From the NCBI GenBank assembly GCA_018623155.1, contig JAAZVZ010000019.1:1-39842 (forward strand): DNA of 39,842 bases. The letters are read 5' to 3'. The notes below the pieces were generated by a model. That model made no database searches. It saw nothing but the letters and a program-made list of their open reading frames with translations, and was not told the origin of the DNA. Numbering within the stretch: the first letter of the stretch is position 1; each line of letters begins with the position of its first letter. The stretch is from Glaciecola sp. (GTDB lineage Bacteria > Pseudomonadota > Gammaproteobacteria > Enterobacterales > Alteromonadaceae). A program made the translations under genes and the position numbers. Positions 1 through 8,882 of this stretch are shown here, piece after piece.

Positions 1-1
1 A

Positions 2-64
2 AAAGAACATAATAAAGAAGACATTAGCATGGCATTTTTAGCTGAAAATGGCTATTTAAAATAG
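2..64 (+). CDS. ribE: C-terminal end of a CDS, probably riboflavin synthase alpha chain (partial)
   Basis: An open frame enters from the left edge and ends at TAG 62-64; the visible peptide reads KEHNKEDISMAFLAENGYLK. It stops 15 bp before ribBA. The tail is too short for a family match. The name rests on context: in many gammaproteobacteria the order is ribD, riboflavin synthase, ribBA, ribH, nusB. An alternative is any other upstream gene of the rib operon. What is seen is only the open frame and its stop; the function is inferred. Confidence 0.45.
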   Translation, partial: KEHNKEDISMAFLAENGYLK

Positions 65-79
65 GAACTAGAGACGCTT

Positions 80-1186
80 ATGTCCACTTTTAATACCCCT
101 ACCGAACTGATTGAAGATATCCGCCAAGGCAAAATGGTCATTTTAATGGATGATGAAGACCGCGAGAACGAAGGTGATTTGGTGATGGCCGCAGAGCATG
201 TGACGCCAGAGGCCATTAACTTTATGGTGACTCATGCACGAGGATTAGTGTGTTTGCCAATGACAGCAGAACGTTGTCAACGCTTAAAGCTCCCTCTAAT
301 GGTTGACAAAAACTCGGCTCAGTTTTCCACTAATTTTACGGTTTCAATAGAAGCTGCAAAAGGGGTGACTACCGGTATTTCTGCGGCGGATAGAGCCACT
401 ACTATTTTGGCTGCGGTCAACCCAGAGGCCAAAGCAACAGATATTGTTCAACCAGGCCATATTTTTCCTCTGATTGCTAAAGAAGGGGGGGTATTGACCC
501 GAGCTGGACATACTGAAGCAGGTGTAGATTTGGCACGCCTTGCTGATTGTGAGCCTGCGTCTGTGATCGTTGAGATATTGAATGATGATGGTACGATGGC
601 TCGACGCCCAGAATTGGAAAAATTTGCGCAAAAGCATGGGCTAAAAATCGGTACTATTGCTGACTTAATTGAATACCGCAATCACAATGAAACGACGATA
701 GAAGAAGTTGCCCGTTGTCATTTACCCACCGAATATGGTGAATTTGAGCTGGTGACATACAAAGATGTGATCGACGGCGAGCTACATTTTGCCTTAATTA
801 ATGGCGAAATTGATTCGAATGTACCCACAACTGTGCGCGTGCATTTGCACAATACATTCTCCGATTTATTGGCCTCTACAAGAGGTGTAAATCGCTCGAT
901 GAATCTTGCTAAAGCGATGTCTCGCATCTCTCAAGACGGTGGTGTACTTGTGTTGTTAGGTGCAAAAGAAAATCTCGAAGGTCAAGTTAAGCAATTCGCG
1001 GCGGAAGACCGAGGTGATGTGGCACCAGGGAAAACATGGCAGGGCAGTTCTCGTACAGTCGGTATCGGCTCACAAATTTTGGAATCTTTGGGGGTCAAGC
1101 AAATGCGTTTACTCTCCAAGCCTATCAAATATTCCGGCTTATCCGGTTTTGGTTTAGAAGTTGTTGAGTACATCAGCGATTTCTAG
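80..1186 (+). CDS. ribBA: 3,4-dihydroxy-2-butanone-4-phosphate synthase with a degenerate GTP cyclohydrolase II-like domain
   Basis: This enzyme makes 3,4-dihydroxy-2-butanone 4-phosphate from ribulose 5-phosphate, the four-carbon precursor of riboflavin. Residues 1-205 are a full RibB domain: the acidic metal/substrate loop [10 protein letters not shown] (about residues 24-33) and [12 protein letters not shown] (about 143-154) are intact. Residues 210-368 align by eye with GTP cyclohydrolase II (the VRVHxH segment and the C-terminal GFGLEVVE), but the region that normally carries the three zinc-binding cysteines has none. The second domain is therefore probably not a GTP cyclohydrolase, as known for RibB-RibA-like fusions of other proteobacteria, and a separate ribA would be needed elsewhere. 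ribH follows after 58 bp. Confidence 0.93.
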   Translation: MSTFNTPTELIEDIRQGKMVILMDDEDRENEGDLVMAAEHVTPEAINFMVTHARGLVCLPMTAERCQRLKLPLMVDKNSAQFSTNFTVSIEAAKGVTTGISAADRATTILAAVNPEAKATDIVQPGHIFPLIAKEGGVLTRAGHTEAGVDLARLADCEPASVIVEILNDDGTMARRPELEKFAQKHGLKIGTIADLIEYRNHNETTIEEVARCHLPTEYGEFELVTYKDVIDGELHFALINGEIDSNVPTTVRVHLHNTFSDLLASTRGVNRSMNLAKAMSRISQDGGVLVLLGAKENLEGQVKQFAAEDRGDVAPGKTWQGSSRTVGIGSQILESLGVKQMRLLSKPIKYSGLSGFGLEVVEYISDF

Positions 1187-1204
1187 TGAGACGGTTGACA
1201 ATTG

Positions 1205-1213
1205 TGGTATACT
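1205..1213 (+). promoter_or_regulatory. Extended -10 promoter upstream of ribH
   Basis: TGG followed by TATACT (1208-1213) matches the extended -10 pattern TGnTATAAT. It lies in the ribBA-ribH gap, 31 bp before the ribH ATG. A TTGACA at 1195-1200 is too close (7 bp spacing) to act as its -35. It may give ribH-nusB-thiL-pgpA a promoter separate from ribBA. Inferred from pattern only. Confidence 0.4.
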
Positions 1214-1244
1214 CCACGCCAAATTTTTATTAAGGAATTCATCT

Positions 1245-1724
1245 ATGAACGTAATTGAAGGCAACATGCGAGCGACGGGCAAAAAATTTGCTATTGTCGT
1301 ATCGCGATTTAATAGCTTTGTTGTGGAGTCTTTATTAGAAGGCGCGTTAGATGCTCTTGAGCGCCACGGTGAAGTCAGCGACTCGGATGTGACAGTTGTG
1401 CGCGTACCAGGTGCTTATGAGTTACCACTAGCTGCCAAAAAAATTGCTAAACAAGGTAAGTATGATGCGATTATTGCTTTAGGTGCCGTTATTCGGGGCG
1501 GTACACCGCACTTTGATTTCGTTGCTGGTGAGTGTAATAAAGGTTTAGCTCAAGTATCATTGGAATTTGATATTCCTGTGTCATTTGGTGTCATCACTAC
1601 AGACAGCATTGAACAAGCAATTGAACGTTCGGGCACAAAAGCAGGAAACAAGGGCGCAGAGGCTGCTCTGGGTGCGTTAGAAATGGTCAACGTTTTGGCG
1701 GCCATTGATGAGGCAACTGCGTGA
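1245..1724 (+). CDS. ribH: 6,7-dimethyl-8-ribityllumazine synthase
   Basis: This enzyme condenses 5-amino-6-ribitylaminouracil with the RibB product to form lumazine, the direct precursor of riboflavin, and usually assembles as an icosahedral cage. The 159-residue frame has the family landmarks: [13 protein letters not shown] near the N-terminus, [35 protein letters not shown] and the C-terminal [13 protein letters not shown]. The frame is open back to 1161, but ATG 1245 is chosen because the peptide from there matches the family N-terminus, it follows an AAGGA ribosome site (1232-1236), and the longer version would overlap ribBA. Its stop overlaps the GTG of nusB (GTGA), so the two are translationally coupled. 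Confidence 0.95.
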   Translation: MNVIEGNMRATGKKFAIVVSRFNSFVVESLLEGALDALERHGEVSDSDVTVVRVPGAYELPLAAKKIAKQGKYDAIIALGAVIRGGTPHFDFVAGECNKGLAQVSLEFDIPVSFGVITTDSIEQAIERSGTKAGNKGAEAALGALEMVNVLAAIDEATA

Positions 1725-2155
1725 CTCAAAAGATGAAACCTGCAGCGCGTCGTCGGGCGCGTGAAATGGCATTACAAGGCGTCTATTCATGGATGCTTTC
1801 CAATAATGATGTAGCGAGCATCGAATTAAATCTTGCGACGAGTAATGAAATGGGCAAAGTTGATATGCCTTATTTTCAAGAGTTATTGCAAGGCTCGATT
1901 AGACAAGTGACTGATTTGGATGCAGCGATAAAACCCTATCTAGGTCGCTTACCTGAGGAGCTGAATCCGATCGAAAAAGCGATTTTGCGCATTGCAACCT
2001 ATGAGCTTACCCAGCGTATTGATGTGCCATATAAAGTCGTGATTAACGAAGCAATTGAGTTAGCCAAGGTTTTTGGCGCAGAAGAAAGTCACAAGTTCGT
2101 AAATGGTGTACTGGACAAAGCGGTACGCACTTTACGTAAACACGAACAAGTCTAA
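1721..2155 (+). CDS. nusB: Transcription antitermination protein NusB
   Basis: NusB pairs with NusE (ribosomal protein S10) and binds boxA RNA in rRNA antitermination complexes. The 144-residue all-alpha protein has the expected N-terminus [18 protein letters not shown] and the C-terminal signature [25 protein letters not shown]. The likely start is GTG 1721, which overlaps the ribH stop by four bases; an in-frame ATG at 1733 would remove four residues. Its place between ribH and thiL is the usual gammaproteobacterial order. Confidence 0.95.
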   Translation: MTQKMKPAARRRAREMALQGVYSWMLSNNDVASIELNLATSNEMGKVDMPYFQELLQGSIRQVTDLDAAIKPYLGRLPEELNPIEKAILRIATYELTQRIDVPYKVVINEAIELAKVFGAEESHKFVNGVLDKAVRTLRKHEQV

Positions 2156-2172
2156 ATTTGGTATGTGCCCGC

Positions 2173-3153
2173 ATGCAAGAGTTTTCACTGATTGAAACCT
2201 ATTTTGCACAATCTTCTACGGGCACGAATCAATCAAATGTCGTCCTTGGTATCGGTGATGATGCCGCAATTTTGGATGTCCCCCCTAACCAACAACTTCT
2301 TGTAAGTACCGATACCCTTGTCAGTGGCGTGCATTTTTTTTCGGATGTGGCTCCTGGGGACTTGGCATACAAAGCGCTTGCCGTAAATTTAAGTGATATG
2401 GCGGCAATGGGCGCCACACCCGCCTGGGTTTCCTTAGCACTTACCATGCCTAAAATGCCACCTAAATGGGTATCACAATTTGCACATAGCTTCATGCAAA
2501 CGTGTAAGGAATATGGTGTTGAATTAATTGGTGGTGATACCACATCTGGGCCACTCTCGGTTACGATAACGATTCATGGTCTGAGGCCTCACGAAAAAGT
2601 CATACGCCGAGGCGGTGCTCAGGTTGATGATGGTATATATGTCAGTGGTACACTAGGTGACGCTGCTGCGGGATTGAATATTCTAAGAGCGAATAATGAA
2701 AATGAACAGGATGGATTAGACGCTACCCACAGATTCCTCATTCAGCGCTTATTGAAACCGACACCTAGAGTCTTACTAGGTGAGCAGTTAGGAGGTGTAG
2801 CTACCAGTTGTTTAGACTTATCTGATGGGCTGGCTGGTGATATCAAACATATATTAAGAGCTTCTTCGGTAGGTGCTCAAATTGAGGTGGATGCTTTACC
2901 TCAATCTTCTGCAGTGCTTAAATATACTACAAAGCAACAAGCACATGAGTACGCATTAACCGGTGGTGATGATTACGAGTTGTGTTTTACGGTCTCTGAC
3001 GCCAACGCACAAAAACTCGAACAGATTGCCAAAAACTGTGGTGTGAGTATTACTAAAGTAGGCTTTATTACAGAGCCCGAAAAAGGTCTATCTTTTGTAT
3101 CGAATCGGCAACCATATACAGTCCCCCAAAGCGGTTACGAACATGAATTTTAA
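2173..3153 (+). CDS. thiL: Thiamine-monophosphate kinase
   Basis: ThiL phosphorylates thiamine monophosphate to thiamine diphosphate, the active cofactor, which is used for example by Dxs encoded next door. The protein (326 residues from ATG 2173) follows the AIR-synthase fold: EFSLIETYF, the metal-binding GIGDDAAIL, STDTLVSGVHF, KALAVNLSDMAAMGA, IGGDTTSGPLSVTITIHG, SCLDLSDGLAGD and TGGDDYELCFTV. The frame opens five codons earlier at TTG 2158, but no clear ribosome site supports that, and family members start with a short stretch before EFSLI, so ATG 2173 is preferred. It begins 17 bp after nusB in the same operon. Confidence 0.93.
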   Translation: MQEFSLIETYFAQSSTGTNQSNVVLGIGDDAAILDVPPNQQLLVSTDTLVSGVHFFSDVAPGDLAYKALAVNLSDMAAMGATPAWVSLALTMPKMPPKWVSQFAHSFMQTCKEYGVELIGGDTTSGPLSVTITIHGLRPHEKVIRRGGAQVDDGIYVSGTLGDAAAGLNILRANNENEQDGLDATHRFLIQRLLKPTPRVLLGEQLGGVATSCLDLSDGLAGDIKHILRASSVGAQIEVDALPQSSAVLKYTTKQQAHEYALTGGDDYELCFTVSDANAQKLEQIAKNCGVSITKVGFITEPEKGLSFVSNRQPYTVPQSGYEHEF

Positions 3154-3162
3154 GGATAGAAA

Positions 3163-3645
3163 ATGCTAACAGCTGAACAAAGAAAAGCGGCTCCGTGGTT
3201 GCACCCAGTGCATTTTCTGTCATTTGGCTTTGGTAGTGGTTTGATGCCAAAAGCCCCTGGGACGTTTGGATCGTTAGTCGCTTTGCCTTTGGTTTGGGTA
3301 TTAACAAATAGTAGTCTGTATCTATTTATTATCATCACAGTAGTCGCTTGTTTAGCGGGAATAGGACTGTGCCAGTACACCGCACAAAAATTACAAGTGC
3401 ATGATCATGGCGCGATTGTCTGGGATGAGATTGCAGGAATGCTGGTGGCATTTATTGCCATCCCTTTCACTTGGGACACCGCTTTACTTGGATTTTTACT
3501 GTTTCGCTATTTTGATATTGCTAAGCCCAGTTTAATTGGGATCATCGATAAGCGCTTCGATGGTGGTTTAGGAATTATGGCTGATGACATTGTTGCAGGA
3601 CTATGCACACTAGTGTCTTTACAGATCTATCTGGCTGTTATTTGA
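3163..3645 (+). CDS. pgpA: Phosphatidylglycerophosphatase A
   Basis: PgpA is an inner-membrane phosphatase that dephosphorylates phosphatidylglycerophosphate to phosphatidylglycerol. The 160-residue protein shows the signature [20 protein letters not shown] (about residues 25-44), the VWDEIAGM motif, DIAKPS and a C-terminal ADDIVAGL, with three or four hydrophobic segments between. AAGGATAG lies just before ATG 3163. It is the last gene of the rib-nusB-thiL-pgpA run and its last 8 bp overlap the end of convergent dxs. Confidence 0.93.
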   Translation: MLTAEQRKAAPWLHPVHFLSFGFGSGLMPKAPGTFGSLVALPLVWVLTNSSLYLFIIITVVACLAGIGLCQYTAQKLQVHDHGAIVWDEIAGMLVAFIAIPFTWDTALLGFLLFRYFDIAKPSLIGIIDKRFDGGLGIMADDIVAGLCTLVSLQIYLAVI

Positions 3646-5512
3646 TTAGAAACGCATTTACCTGTGCAACAATACCGTCACCATTTATTTGATGCTCTGC
3701 ATACATCTCTGCCTGTGTCCCTTGCATGATAAAGGTATCTGGCAAGCCACACTGAAGCAATTTCACCTGAGTTTGTGTTGTAAACAAATACTCAGCCACC
3801 TCTGAGCCCGCACCGCCTTTTATTGCACCGTCTTCTAACGTTACAAGTAATTTGTGTGACGCAGCTAAGTCGTGAACGACATTATGATCAAGTGGTTTTA
3901 CAAAGCGCATATCGACTAAGGTTGCGCCAAGTTCATCAGCGGCTTTTTGCGCTTCTGGTAGCAAAGTACCAAAATTAAGAATCGCTATGTCCTTGCCTTG
4001 CTGAATGGTACGAGATTGCCCAAGTGGAATAGCAGTCATCTTCGGTTCGATCGTGACGTTAGGACCTCCACCTCGAGGGTAGCGGACTGCTGCCGGTCCT
4101 TGATGGACATGGCCAGTATATAGCATTTGTCGACATTCATTTTCATCAGCGGGTGTCATGATCACCATATTGGGTATACAACGCATAAAACTGATATCAA
4201 ACGCACCTTGGTGAGTCGGTCCATCAGCACCGACGATACCAGCGCGATCAACCGCAAATAAAACGGGTAGGTTTTGCAAGGCTACATCATGGATGAGTTG
4301 GTCGTAAGCACGTTGCAAGAACGTGGAATAAATCGCAACTACTGGATGTAAACCTTGAGTAGCCATGCCCGCTGCAAGAGTCACTGCATGCTGCTCAGCA
4401 ATCGCGACATCAAAATACTGCTCTGGAAATACTTGTGAAAATTTAACCATACCAGAGCCTTCACGCATAGCAGGTGTAATTGCCATGAGTTTAGGGTCGA
4501 CCTCAGCCATGTCACACAACCATTGACCGAATATCGCAGAATAAGATGGGGAAGACGGTTTAGTCTTAGGTAACGCTTCATCCGCTGGATTGAATTTAGG
4601 AACAGCGTGAAATTTTATTGGGTCTTTCTCTGCTACCTCATAGCCTTTCCCTTTACGAGTAACAACATGGAGCAGTTGTGGGCCACTGTTTTGTCGCATA
4701 TTGCGCAAGGTATCAACCATGCCTTTGACATCGTGTCCGTCGATTGGGCCAATGTAGTTAAAACCCAATTCTTCAAAGATAGTGCCGGGTACAACCATAC
4801 CTTTTATGTGTTCTTCCGCTTTCGATGCAAACTCTTTAAGAGGAGGCACGTTTGATAGTACTTTTTTACTACCGTCGCGAATGGTATTGTATAGATTACC
4901 AGTTAACAGTCGAGCTAAGTGAGAATTTAAAGCGCCAACATTCTCAGAAATAGACATTTCATTGTCGTTTAACACAACGACTAAGTCTTTGTCTAAATCA
5001 CCACCGTGATTTAACGCTTCAAATGCTAACCCTGCGGTCATAGCGCCGTCACCAATAACCGCAACCGTTTTACGATTTTTACCTTCTTTATCAGCGGCAA
5101 TGGCCATCCCAAGTGCGGCGCTGATTGAAGTAGATGAATGGCCTACAGCAAACGTATCGTATTTTGACTCTAATGGCCAAGGAAAAGGATGCAAACCGTC
5201 TTTTTGACGAATACTAGACATTCTCTCACGGCGTTCGGTTAAAATTTTATGTGGGTAGGCTTGATGCCCTACATCCCATACTAGTTGATCAAACGGTGTG
5301 TTGTAGACATAGTGCAATGCTACTGTCAGTTCTACAGTACCAAGACCCGATGCAAAGTGTCCCGATGATTGGCTGACACACGCTAAAAGGTACTGCCTGA
5401 GCTCATCGGCTAACTGAGGGAGTTTATCTTTGGGCAATGTGCGCAACTCAGCTGGGTTATTCGCCAGCGCAAGTAACGGGTAGTGGTCAAGTGATAGGGT
5501 CATGGTATTCAT
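3638..5512 (-). CDS. dxs: 1-deoxy-D-xylulose-5-phosphate synthase
   Basis: Dxs is the first enzyme of the MEP isoprenoid pathway: it condenses pyruvate and glyceraldehyde 3-phosphate using thiamine diphosphate. The 624-residue protein has the thiamine-diphosphate motif from GDGAMTAG (about 154-161) to LNDNEMSIS (about 181-189), the [22 protein letters not shown]-terminal region, the catalytic-Glu segment VAIAEQHAV, and the transketolase C-domain ending in [15 protein letters not shown] 5512 is used; a second ATG three codons on is possible and neither has a strong ribosome site. It starts 7 bp after ispA ends, suggesting coupling within xseB-ispA-dxs. Confidence 0.96.
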   Translation of the reverse strand: MNTMTLSLDHYPLLALANNPAELRTLPKDKLPQLADELRQYLLACVSQSSGHFASGLGTVELTVALHYVYNTPFDQLVWDVGHQAYPHKILTERRERMSSIRQKDGLHPFPWPLESKYDTFAVGHSSTSISAALGMAIAADKEGKNRKTVAVIGDGAMTAGLAFEALNHGGDLDKDLVVVLNDNEMSISENVGALNSHLARLLTGNLYNTIRDGSKKVLSNVPPLKEFASKAEEHIKGMVVPGTIFEELGFNYIGPIDGHDVKGMVDTLRNMRQNSGPQLLHVVTRKGKGYEVAEKDPIKFHAVPKFNPADEALPKTKPSSPSYSAIFGQWLCDMAEVDPKLMAITPAMREGSGMVKFSQVFPEQYFDVAIAEQHAVTLAAGMATQGLHPVVAIYSTFLQRAYDQLIHDVALQNLPVLFAVDRAGIVGADGPTHQGAFDISFMRCIPNMVIMTPADENECRQMLYTGHVHQGPAAVRYPRGGGPNVTIEPKMTAIPLGQSRTIQQGKDIAILNFGTLLPEAQKAADELGATLVDMRFVKPLDHNVVHDLAASHKLLVTLEDGAIKGGAGSEVAEYLFTTQTQVKLLQCGLPDTFIMQGTQAEMYAEHQINGDGIVAQVNAFLIK

Positions 5513-5519
5513 TATTATT

Positions 5520-6404
5520 TTAATAATTCCGTTTAATTATATACTGTGCAAAGTCCCTTAATGGATCCGTTTCATAAGGTAATTGCTTCAAACTATTCAG
5601 TGCTTCGCTATAGAGTTTATCTAGATAATCTTGTGCTGCGCTGAGTCCCAAAAGAGCTGGAAAGGTTGACTTATTCGCCTGTTCGTCCGAGCCACTGGGT
5701 TTGCCCAACGTGGCGCTATCGCTCGTTACATCAAGAATGTCATCTTGCACCTGAAAAGCTAAGCCAATTTTTTGGGCGAATAAAATGAGCGCTTTTTGTG
5801 CGTCCTTGTTAATGTCTCCAGCAAGTACCATAGGAATTGATACACATGCTTGTAATAATGCGCCCGTTTTTAATTGATGCAATTCGGTTAGTGTATTGAG
5901 GTCAATAAGCTGATCAGTAAATGTTAAATCAATCGCCTGTCCACCACACATCCCCTTATATCCTGAGGCCTTGGATAATAATGACAACGCACTGATTTTT
6001 TCTTTATCTTTGAGTAAAGGGTCATTAATGATGATATCAAATGCCATCGTTTGCAATGCATCGCCAGCTAATATTGCCATGCCCTCGTCATATAAAATAT
6101 GGCAGGTAGGTTGGCCACGACGTAAGTCGTCATCATCCATTGCTGGTAAGTCATCATGAACCAATGAATAGGCGTGAATACATTCAATGGCACAAGCAGA
6201 ACTGGATACCTTGCCTTGTGGAATATTCAGCATCTCAGAAACTATACTCATTAGTAGGGGTCTTACGCGTTTTCCATTGCCAAGCAATGCATAACTCATT
6301 GCATCAGATAGAGGAGAGGCTTGCTCAGGTAACGCATTGATATGCTGTTCAAGTTGATAATCAATTTGGACGCGCAGATCCGCATGGTATTGTTCAAATT
6401 TCAT
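5520..6404 (-). CDS. ispA: Farnesyl diphosphate synthase (geranyltranstransferase)
   Basis: IspA joins isopentenyl diphosphate to dimethylallyl and geranyl diphosphate to make farnesyl diphosphate for quinones and undecaprenol. The 294-residue protein has GKRVRPLL near the N-terminus, the first aspartate-rich motif [15 protein letters not shown] (Asp84, Asp85, Asp90), [10 protein letters not shown], and the second aspartate-rich motif QDDILD (Asp221, Asp222, Asp225). It lies between xseB (24 bp upstream) and dxs, the classic gammaproteobacterial operon. Confidence 0.95.
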   Translation of the reverse strand: MKFEQYHADLRVQIDYQLEQHINALPEQASPLSDAMSYALLGNGKRVRPLLMSIVSEMLNIPQGKVSSSACAIECIHAYSLVHDDLPAMDDDDLRRGQPTCHILYDEGMAILAGDALQTMAFDIIINDPLLKDKEKISALSLLSKASGYKGMCGGQAIDLTFTDQLIDLNTLTELHQLKTGALLQACVSIPMVLAGDINKDAQKALILFAQKIGLAFQVQDDILDVTSDSATLGKPSGSDEQANKSTFPALLGLSAAQDYLDKLYSEALNSLKQLPYETDPLRDFAQYIIKRNY

Positions 6405-6428
6405 GAGTAAATGGAGTCTTACCTAGGA

Positions 6429-6662
6429 CTATTCAGCTTCAAAATCCGAAAGAGTCATATTGTCTTGTGTAAGTATTTGAACTTTTTGTTCGGCTTGCTT
6501 GAGCTGTGCTTGACTGGCTCTCGCTAACTTGATTCCTTGCTCAAATTTACTCAGCGCGTCAGCCAGAGGGAGTTCACCTTGCTCCATCTCGGTCACAATG
6601 CGTTCGAGTTGTTGCATCGCTTCTTCGAAACTAGGCGTATTGCGTTCGTTAGCATCAGACAT
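6429..6662 (-). CDS. xseB: Exodeoxyribonuclease VII small subunit
   Basis: XseB is the small helical subunit that joins XseA to form exonuclease VII, a single-strand DNA exonuclease. The 77-residue protein contains the family pattern [20 protein letters not shown] followed by [17 protein letters not shown]. An ACAGGATG ribosome site precedes the ATG. It is the first gene of the xseB-ispA-dxs unit. Confidence 0.93.
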   Translation of the reverse strand: MSDANERNTPSFEEAMQQLERIVTEMEQGELPLADALSKFEQGIKLARASQAQLKQAEQKVQILTQDNMTLSDFEAE

Positions 6663-6694
6663 AAAACATCCTGTTGTAGTTCAAAAGTTGATGC

Positions 6695-6703
6695 ATTCTA
6701 ACA
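6695..6703 (-). promoter_or_regulatory. Extended -10 promoter for xseB-ispA-dxs
   Basis: On the minus strand TGTTAGAAT (TGn plus TAGAAT) lies about 33 bp before the xseB start, without a good -35. This fits an extended -10 sigma70 promoter for the three-gene unit. Pattern evidence only. Confidence 0.4.
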
Positions 6704-6780
6704 AGTAATCAGGAGTTTGGGTATGTTTGGTAAGTGATTTTCTAGTTTAATCTCTAGAAAATTTTCACTATGTCGGTAAC

Positions 6781-6823
6781 TGATGCAAACATCAGTGACA
6801 GGTAATCTATAACTGCCACTGAT
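6781..6823. repeat. Inverted repeats downstream of the Cfa-like gene
   Basis: An 11-bp stem with one mismatch (6791-6801 with 6813-6823, 11-base loop) overlaps a small perfect repeat TGATG-CAAA-CATCA (6781-6794). It lies 26 bp past the end of the Cfa-like gene. It could slow or end minus-strand transcription before xseB, but no T-run follows, so it is a weak terminator candidate at best. The rest of the gap 6663-6848 holds only the xseB leader. Confidence 0.35.
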
Positions 6824-6848
6824 ATAACTTGCACACACTAAATGAGGA

Positions 6849-8105
6849 TTATCGAAACTGTAATGATTGAGTATGTTGTGACTTACCCAGCAATAGTTGA
6901 ACTGTGCTTATGGTCCTCTCACGAAATCCACCTTCACAATAGTTCAGGTAGTATTCCCACATCCGAGCAAAACGCTCATCATAGCCCTTCTGTTGTAAAG
7001 CATCTAAATTAGCGGTAAAGGCCTCATGCCAGTGCTTAAGAGTTTGTGCATAATCTAATCCGATATCATGCAAATCTCGAATGCTTAAGTCTGTGTATTT
7101 TTTGATGTGCTGATTAATAATGAATTGTGACGGTAAAAAGCCACCAGGGAAAATATATTTCTGTATAAAATCAACGCTGTTTGAGTAACTGTCGTAGCGT
7201 CTATCGTCAATAGTGATTGCTTGGAGCAACATCAAACCGTTGGGTTTAAGTAAACTAGCGCATTTTTCAAAGAAATTACGCAGAAAACGTTTGCCAACCG
7301 CTTCAATCATTTCTATTGAGACAACCTTGTCATATTGCCCCTCAAGTAACCGATAATCTCGTTTGAGTAAAGTGATACGGTCCGCAAGTCCTTCCCTTGA
7401 AACCCAGTCTTCGGCCCATGCAAATTGTTCATCAGAAATAGTCGTTGTTGTTACTTTACATCCATAGTGTTTTGCGGCGAAGACAGCAAGCCCTCCCCAA
7501 CCGGTACCAATTTCTAAAAGATGGTCCGTTGGACTGAGCTGAAGTTTATCGCAGATTTGCGTTAATTTATGAACTTGCGCTTCGCTTAAACTAGCCTGAT
7601 CGTGTGGATAAATTGCGCTTGAGTACATCATGTTGGGACATAAAAACTCAGTATATAAATCATTACCTAAGTCATAGTGAGCTTGAATATTTTTTCTGGC
7701 TTGGCTAACAGAGTTTCGACGCAAAAAATGCTGCGCCTTATTAACCGGCATAACCATCCATTTAAAACGCTTTTCCCATTTGTCTAAGACGGGCAAATTA
7801 CGAGCGAAAACCTGAATCACATGAGTGAGATTTGGTGTATCCCATAACTTGTCCATATACGTTTCGCCAGCAGCAACACTCCCACCGAGTAATAACTGGC
7901 GGTATGCTTTGCTGTTGAGGATATTGACTTCCGCATGCAAAGAAGAAGTTGGTTGACCAAATTGGCCGACTAATACTCCGTTTTCAGTCAAGGTTAAATA
8001 GCCGTCGGGCAAGTGTTTGAGCACGCTAATAAAGGTAGATTTAGCCCATTTGTCAATGATACTAACAGATTCGTGTTGTGGAATGGATTGTTCTAATTGT
8101 GACAT
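6849..8105 (-). CDS. cfa: Cyclopropane-fatty-acid synthase-like SAM-dependent methyltransferase
   Basis: Members of this family transfer a methyl or methylene group from S-adenosylmethionine to the double bond of unsaturated acyl chains in membrane phospholipids. The 418-residue protein has the CFA signature AHYDLGNDLYTEFL (about 142-155), the SAM loop LEIGTGWGG (197-205), the catalytic-region Glu in SIEMIEAVG (Glu268) and the C-terminal ARMWEYYLNYCEGGFR. Compared with E. coli Cfa as recalled, the bicarbonate-site Cys139 and His266 appear as Ser163 and Gln295, while Glu239, Ile268 and Tyr317 look kept. It may therefore make a product other than a cyclopropane. It is the last gene of the five-gene operon divergent from the ECF sigma/ChrR genes and starts 3 bp after the DUF1365 gene. 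Confidence 0.85.
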   Translation of the reverse strand: MSQLEQSIPQHESVSIIDKWAKSTFISVLKHLPDGYLTLTENGVLVGQFGQPTSSLHAEVNILNSKAYRQLLLGGSVAAGETYMDKLWDTPNLTHVIQVFARNLPVLDKWEKRFKWMVMPVNKAQHFLRRNSVSQARKNIQAHYDLGNDLYTEFLCPNMMYSSAIYPHDQASLSEAQVHKLTQICDKLQLSPTDHLLEIGTGWGGLAVFAAKHYGCKVTTTTISDEQFAWAEDWVSREGLADRITLLKRDYRLLEGQYDKVVSIEMIEAVGKRFLRNFFEKCASLLKPNGLMLLQAITIDDRRYDSYSNSVDFIQKYIFPGGFLPSQFIINQHIKKYTDLSIRDLHDIGLDYAQTLKHWHEAFTANLDALQQKGYDERFARMWEYYLNYCEGGFRERTISTVQLLLGKSQHTQSLQFR

Positions 8106-8108
8106 AAT

Positions 8109-8882
8109 TTATTTCTCACCTTGAATCGCTGAAGGGGCATCGGGTTTACCTGGGTGCCCATAAAACGGTGTACGTTTGATAAATAATTTTACTGCTTGCC
8201 AATAGATGCCGATCACCGTTTTAAGTGTCATACTCGGTATTTGGCGGCGTAATTGTTGCAAATTCTTGACAGTAAGCTCTGACTTTTCAAGAGTCATACC
8301 GGCCACAAATTCTTTGTGTTCACGATGGCAACTCAATACGAGTTTGAGCGTGTTACCAGGCTCACTAATCTGCCAATGGTAAGTCATATCCATTGGGTTA
8401 AATGGAGATACATGAAACGCCTTTTGTGTGGGGGCTTGTCGTTTGAGATCAACGAGGTAATAATGTCGCTCATTCCATGGTGTATTGCTCACTTCTGCCA
8501 ACACGAAAGTAAACTCACCGTTCTGCCTGATGTAATAAAAATTGACCGGAGAAAAATACAAATTTAAGGTCCGCGTTTGACCAAGAAAAAATACATCTCC
8601 AGTAATCGCTTCATCATGATCAGATAATGCATTGACCTTAGTCAACACCGCATTTTGCAGATCAAAGATATCGGAATCACAATAATCTTTACGCCAAAAA
8701 GACAACCAGCCTTTGCGATTGATATGTAATCCGTTGAGGTTCTCTACATCTCTAATTTCGTCAAGCTTTAACCAGAATAAGGCAATATCATAGCTAAAAG
8801 CATGTTGCGTTGGCATTAAACGTTCATGCCACACGGTGCCACGATAAATGGCACTCTCAATGAGATTTGTATCGAGGCTCAC
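8109..8882 (-). CDS. DUF1365 family protein
   Basis: This 257-residue protein belongs to the DUF1365 family, recognised from SAIYRGTVWHERLMPTQHAFSY at the N-terminus, VFFLGQTRTLNLYFSPVNFYY and LVDLKRQAPTQKAFHVSPFN in the middle. The biochemical activity is not established. The family is found again and again beside an amine-oxidase-like flavoprotein and a Cfa-like methyltransferase, so a role in unsaturated-lipid modification is inferred. No signal peptide or clear membrane segment is seen. Its start overlaps the flavoprotein stop by 4 bp (ATGA), and the methyltransferase follows after 3 bp. Confidence 0.85.
   Translation of the reverse strand: MSLDTNLIESAIYRGTVWHERLMPTQHAFSYDIALFWLKLDEIRDVENLNGLHINRKGWLSFWRKDYCDSDIFDLQNAVLTKVNALSDHDEAITGDVFFLGQTRTLNLYFSPVNFYYIRQNGEFTFVLAEVSNTPWNERHYYLVDLKRQAPTQKAFHVSPFNPMDMTYHWQISEPGNTLKLVLSCHREHKEFVAGMTLEKSELTVKNLQQLRRQIPSMTLKTVIGIYWQAVKLFIKRTPFYGHPGKPDAPSAIQGEK

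Noticed and set aside
1195-1213. TTGACA followed by TATACT as a normal sigma70 promoter
   Set aside because: Spacing is only 7 bp; only the extended -10 reading is plausible.
1161-1244. Upstream extension of ribH in frame to 1161
   Set aside because: Not family-like, overlaps ribBA, and ATG 1245 has its own ribosome site.
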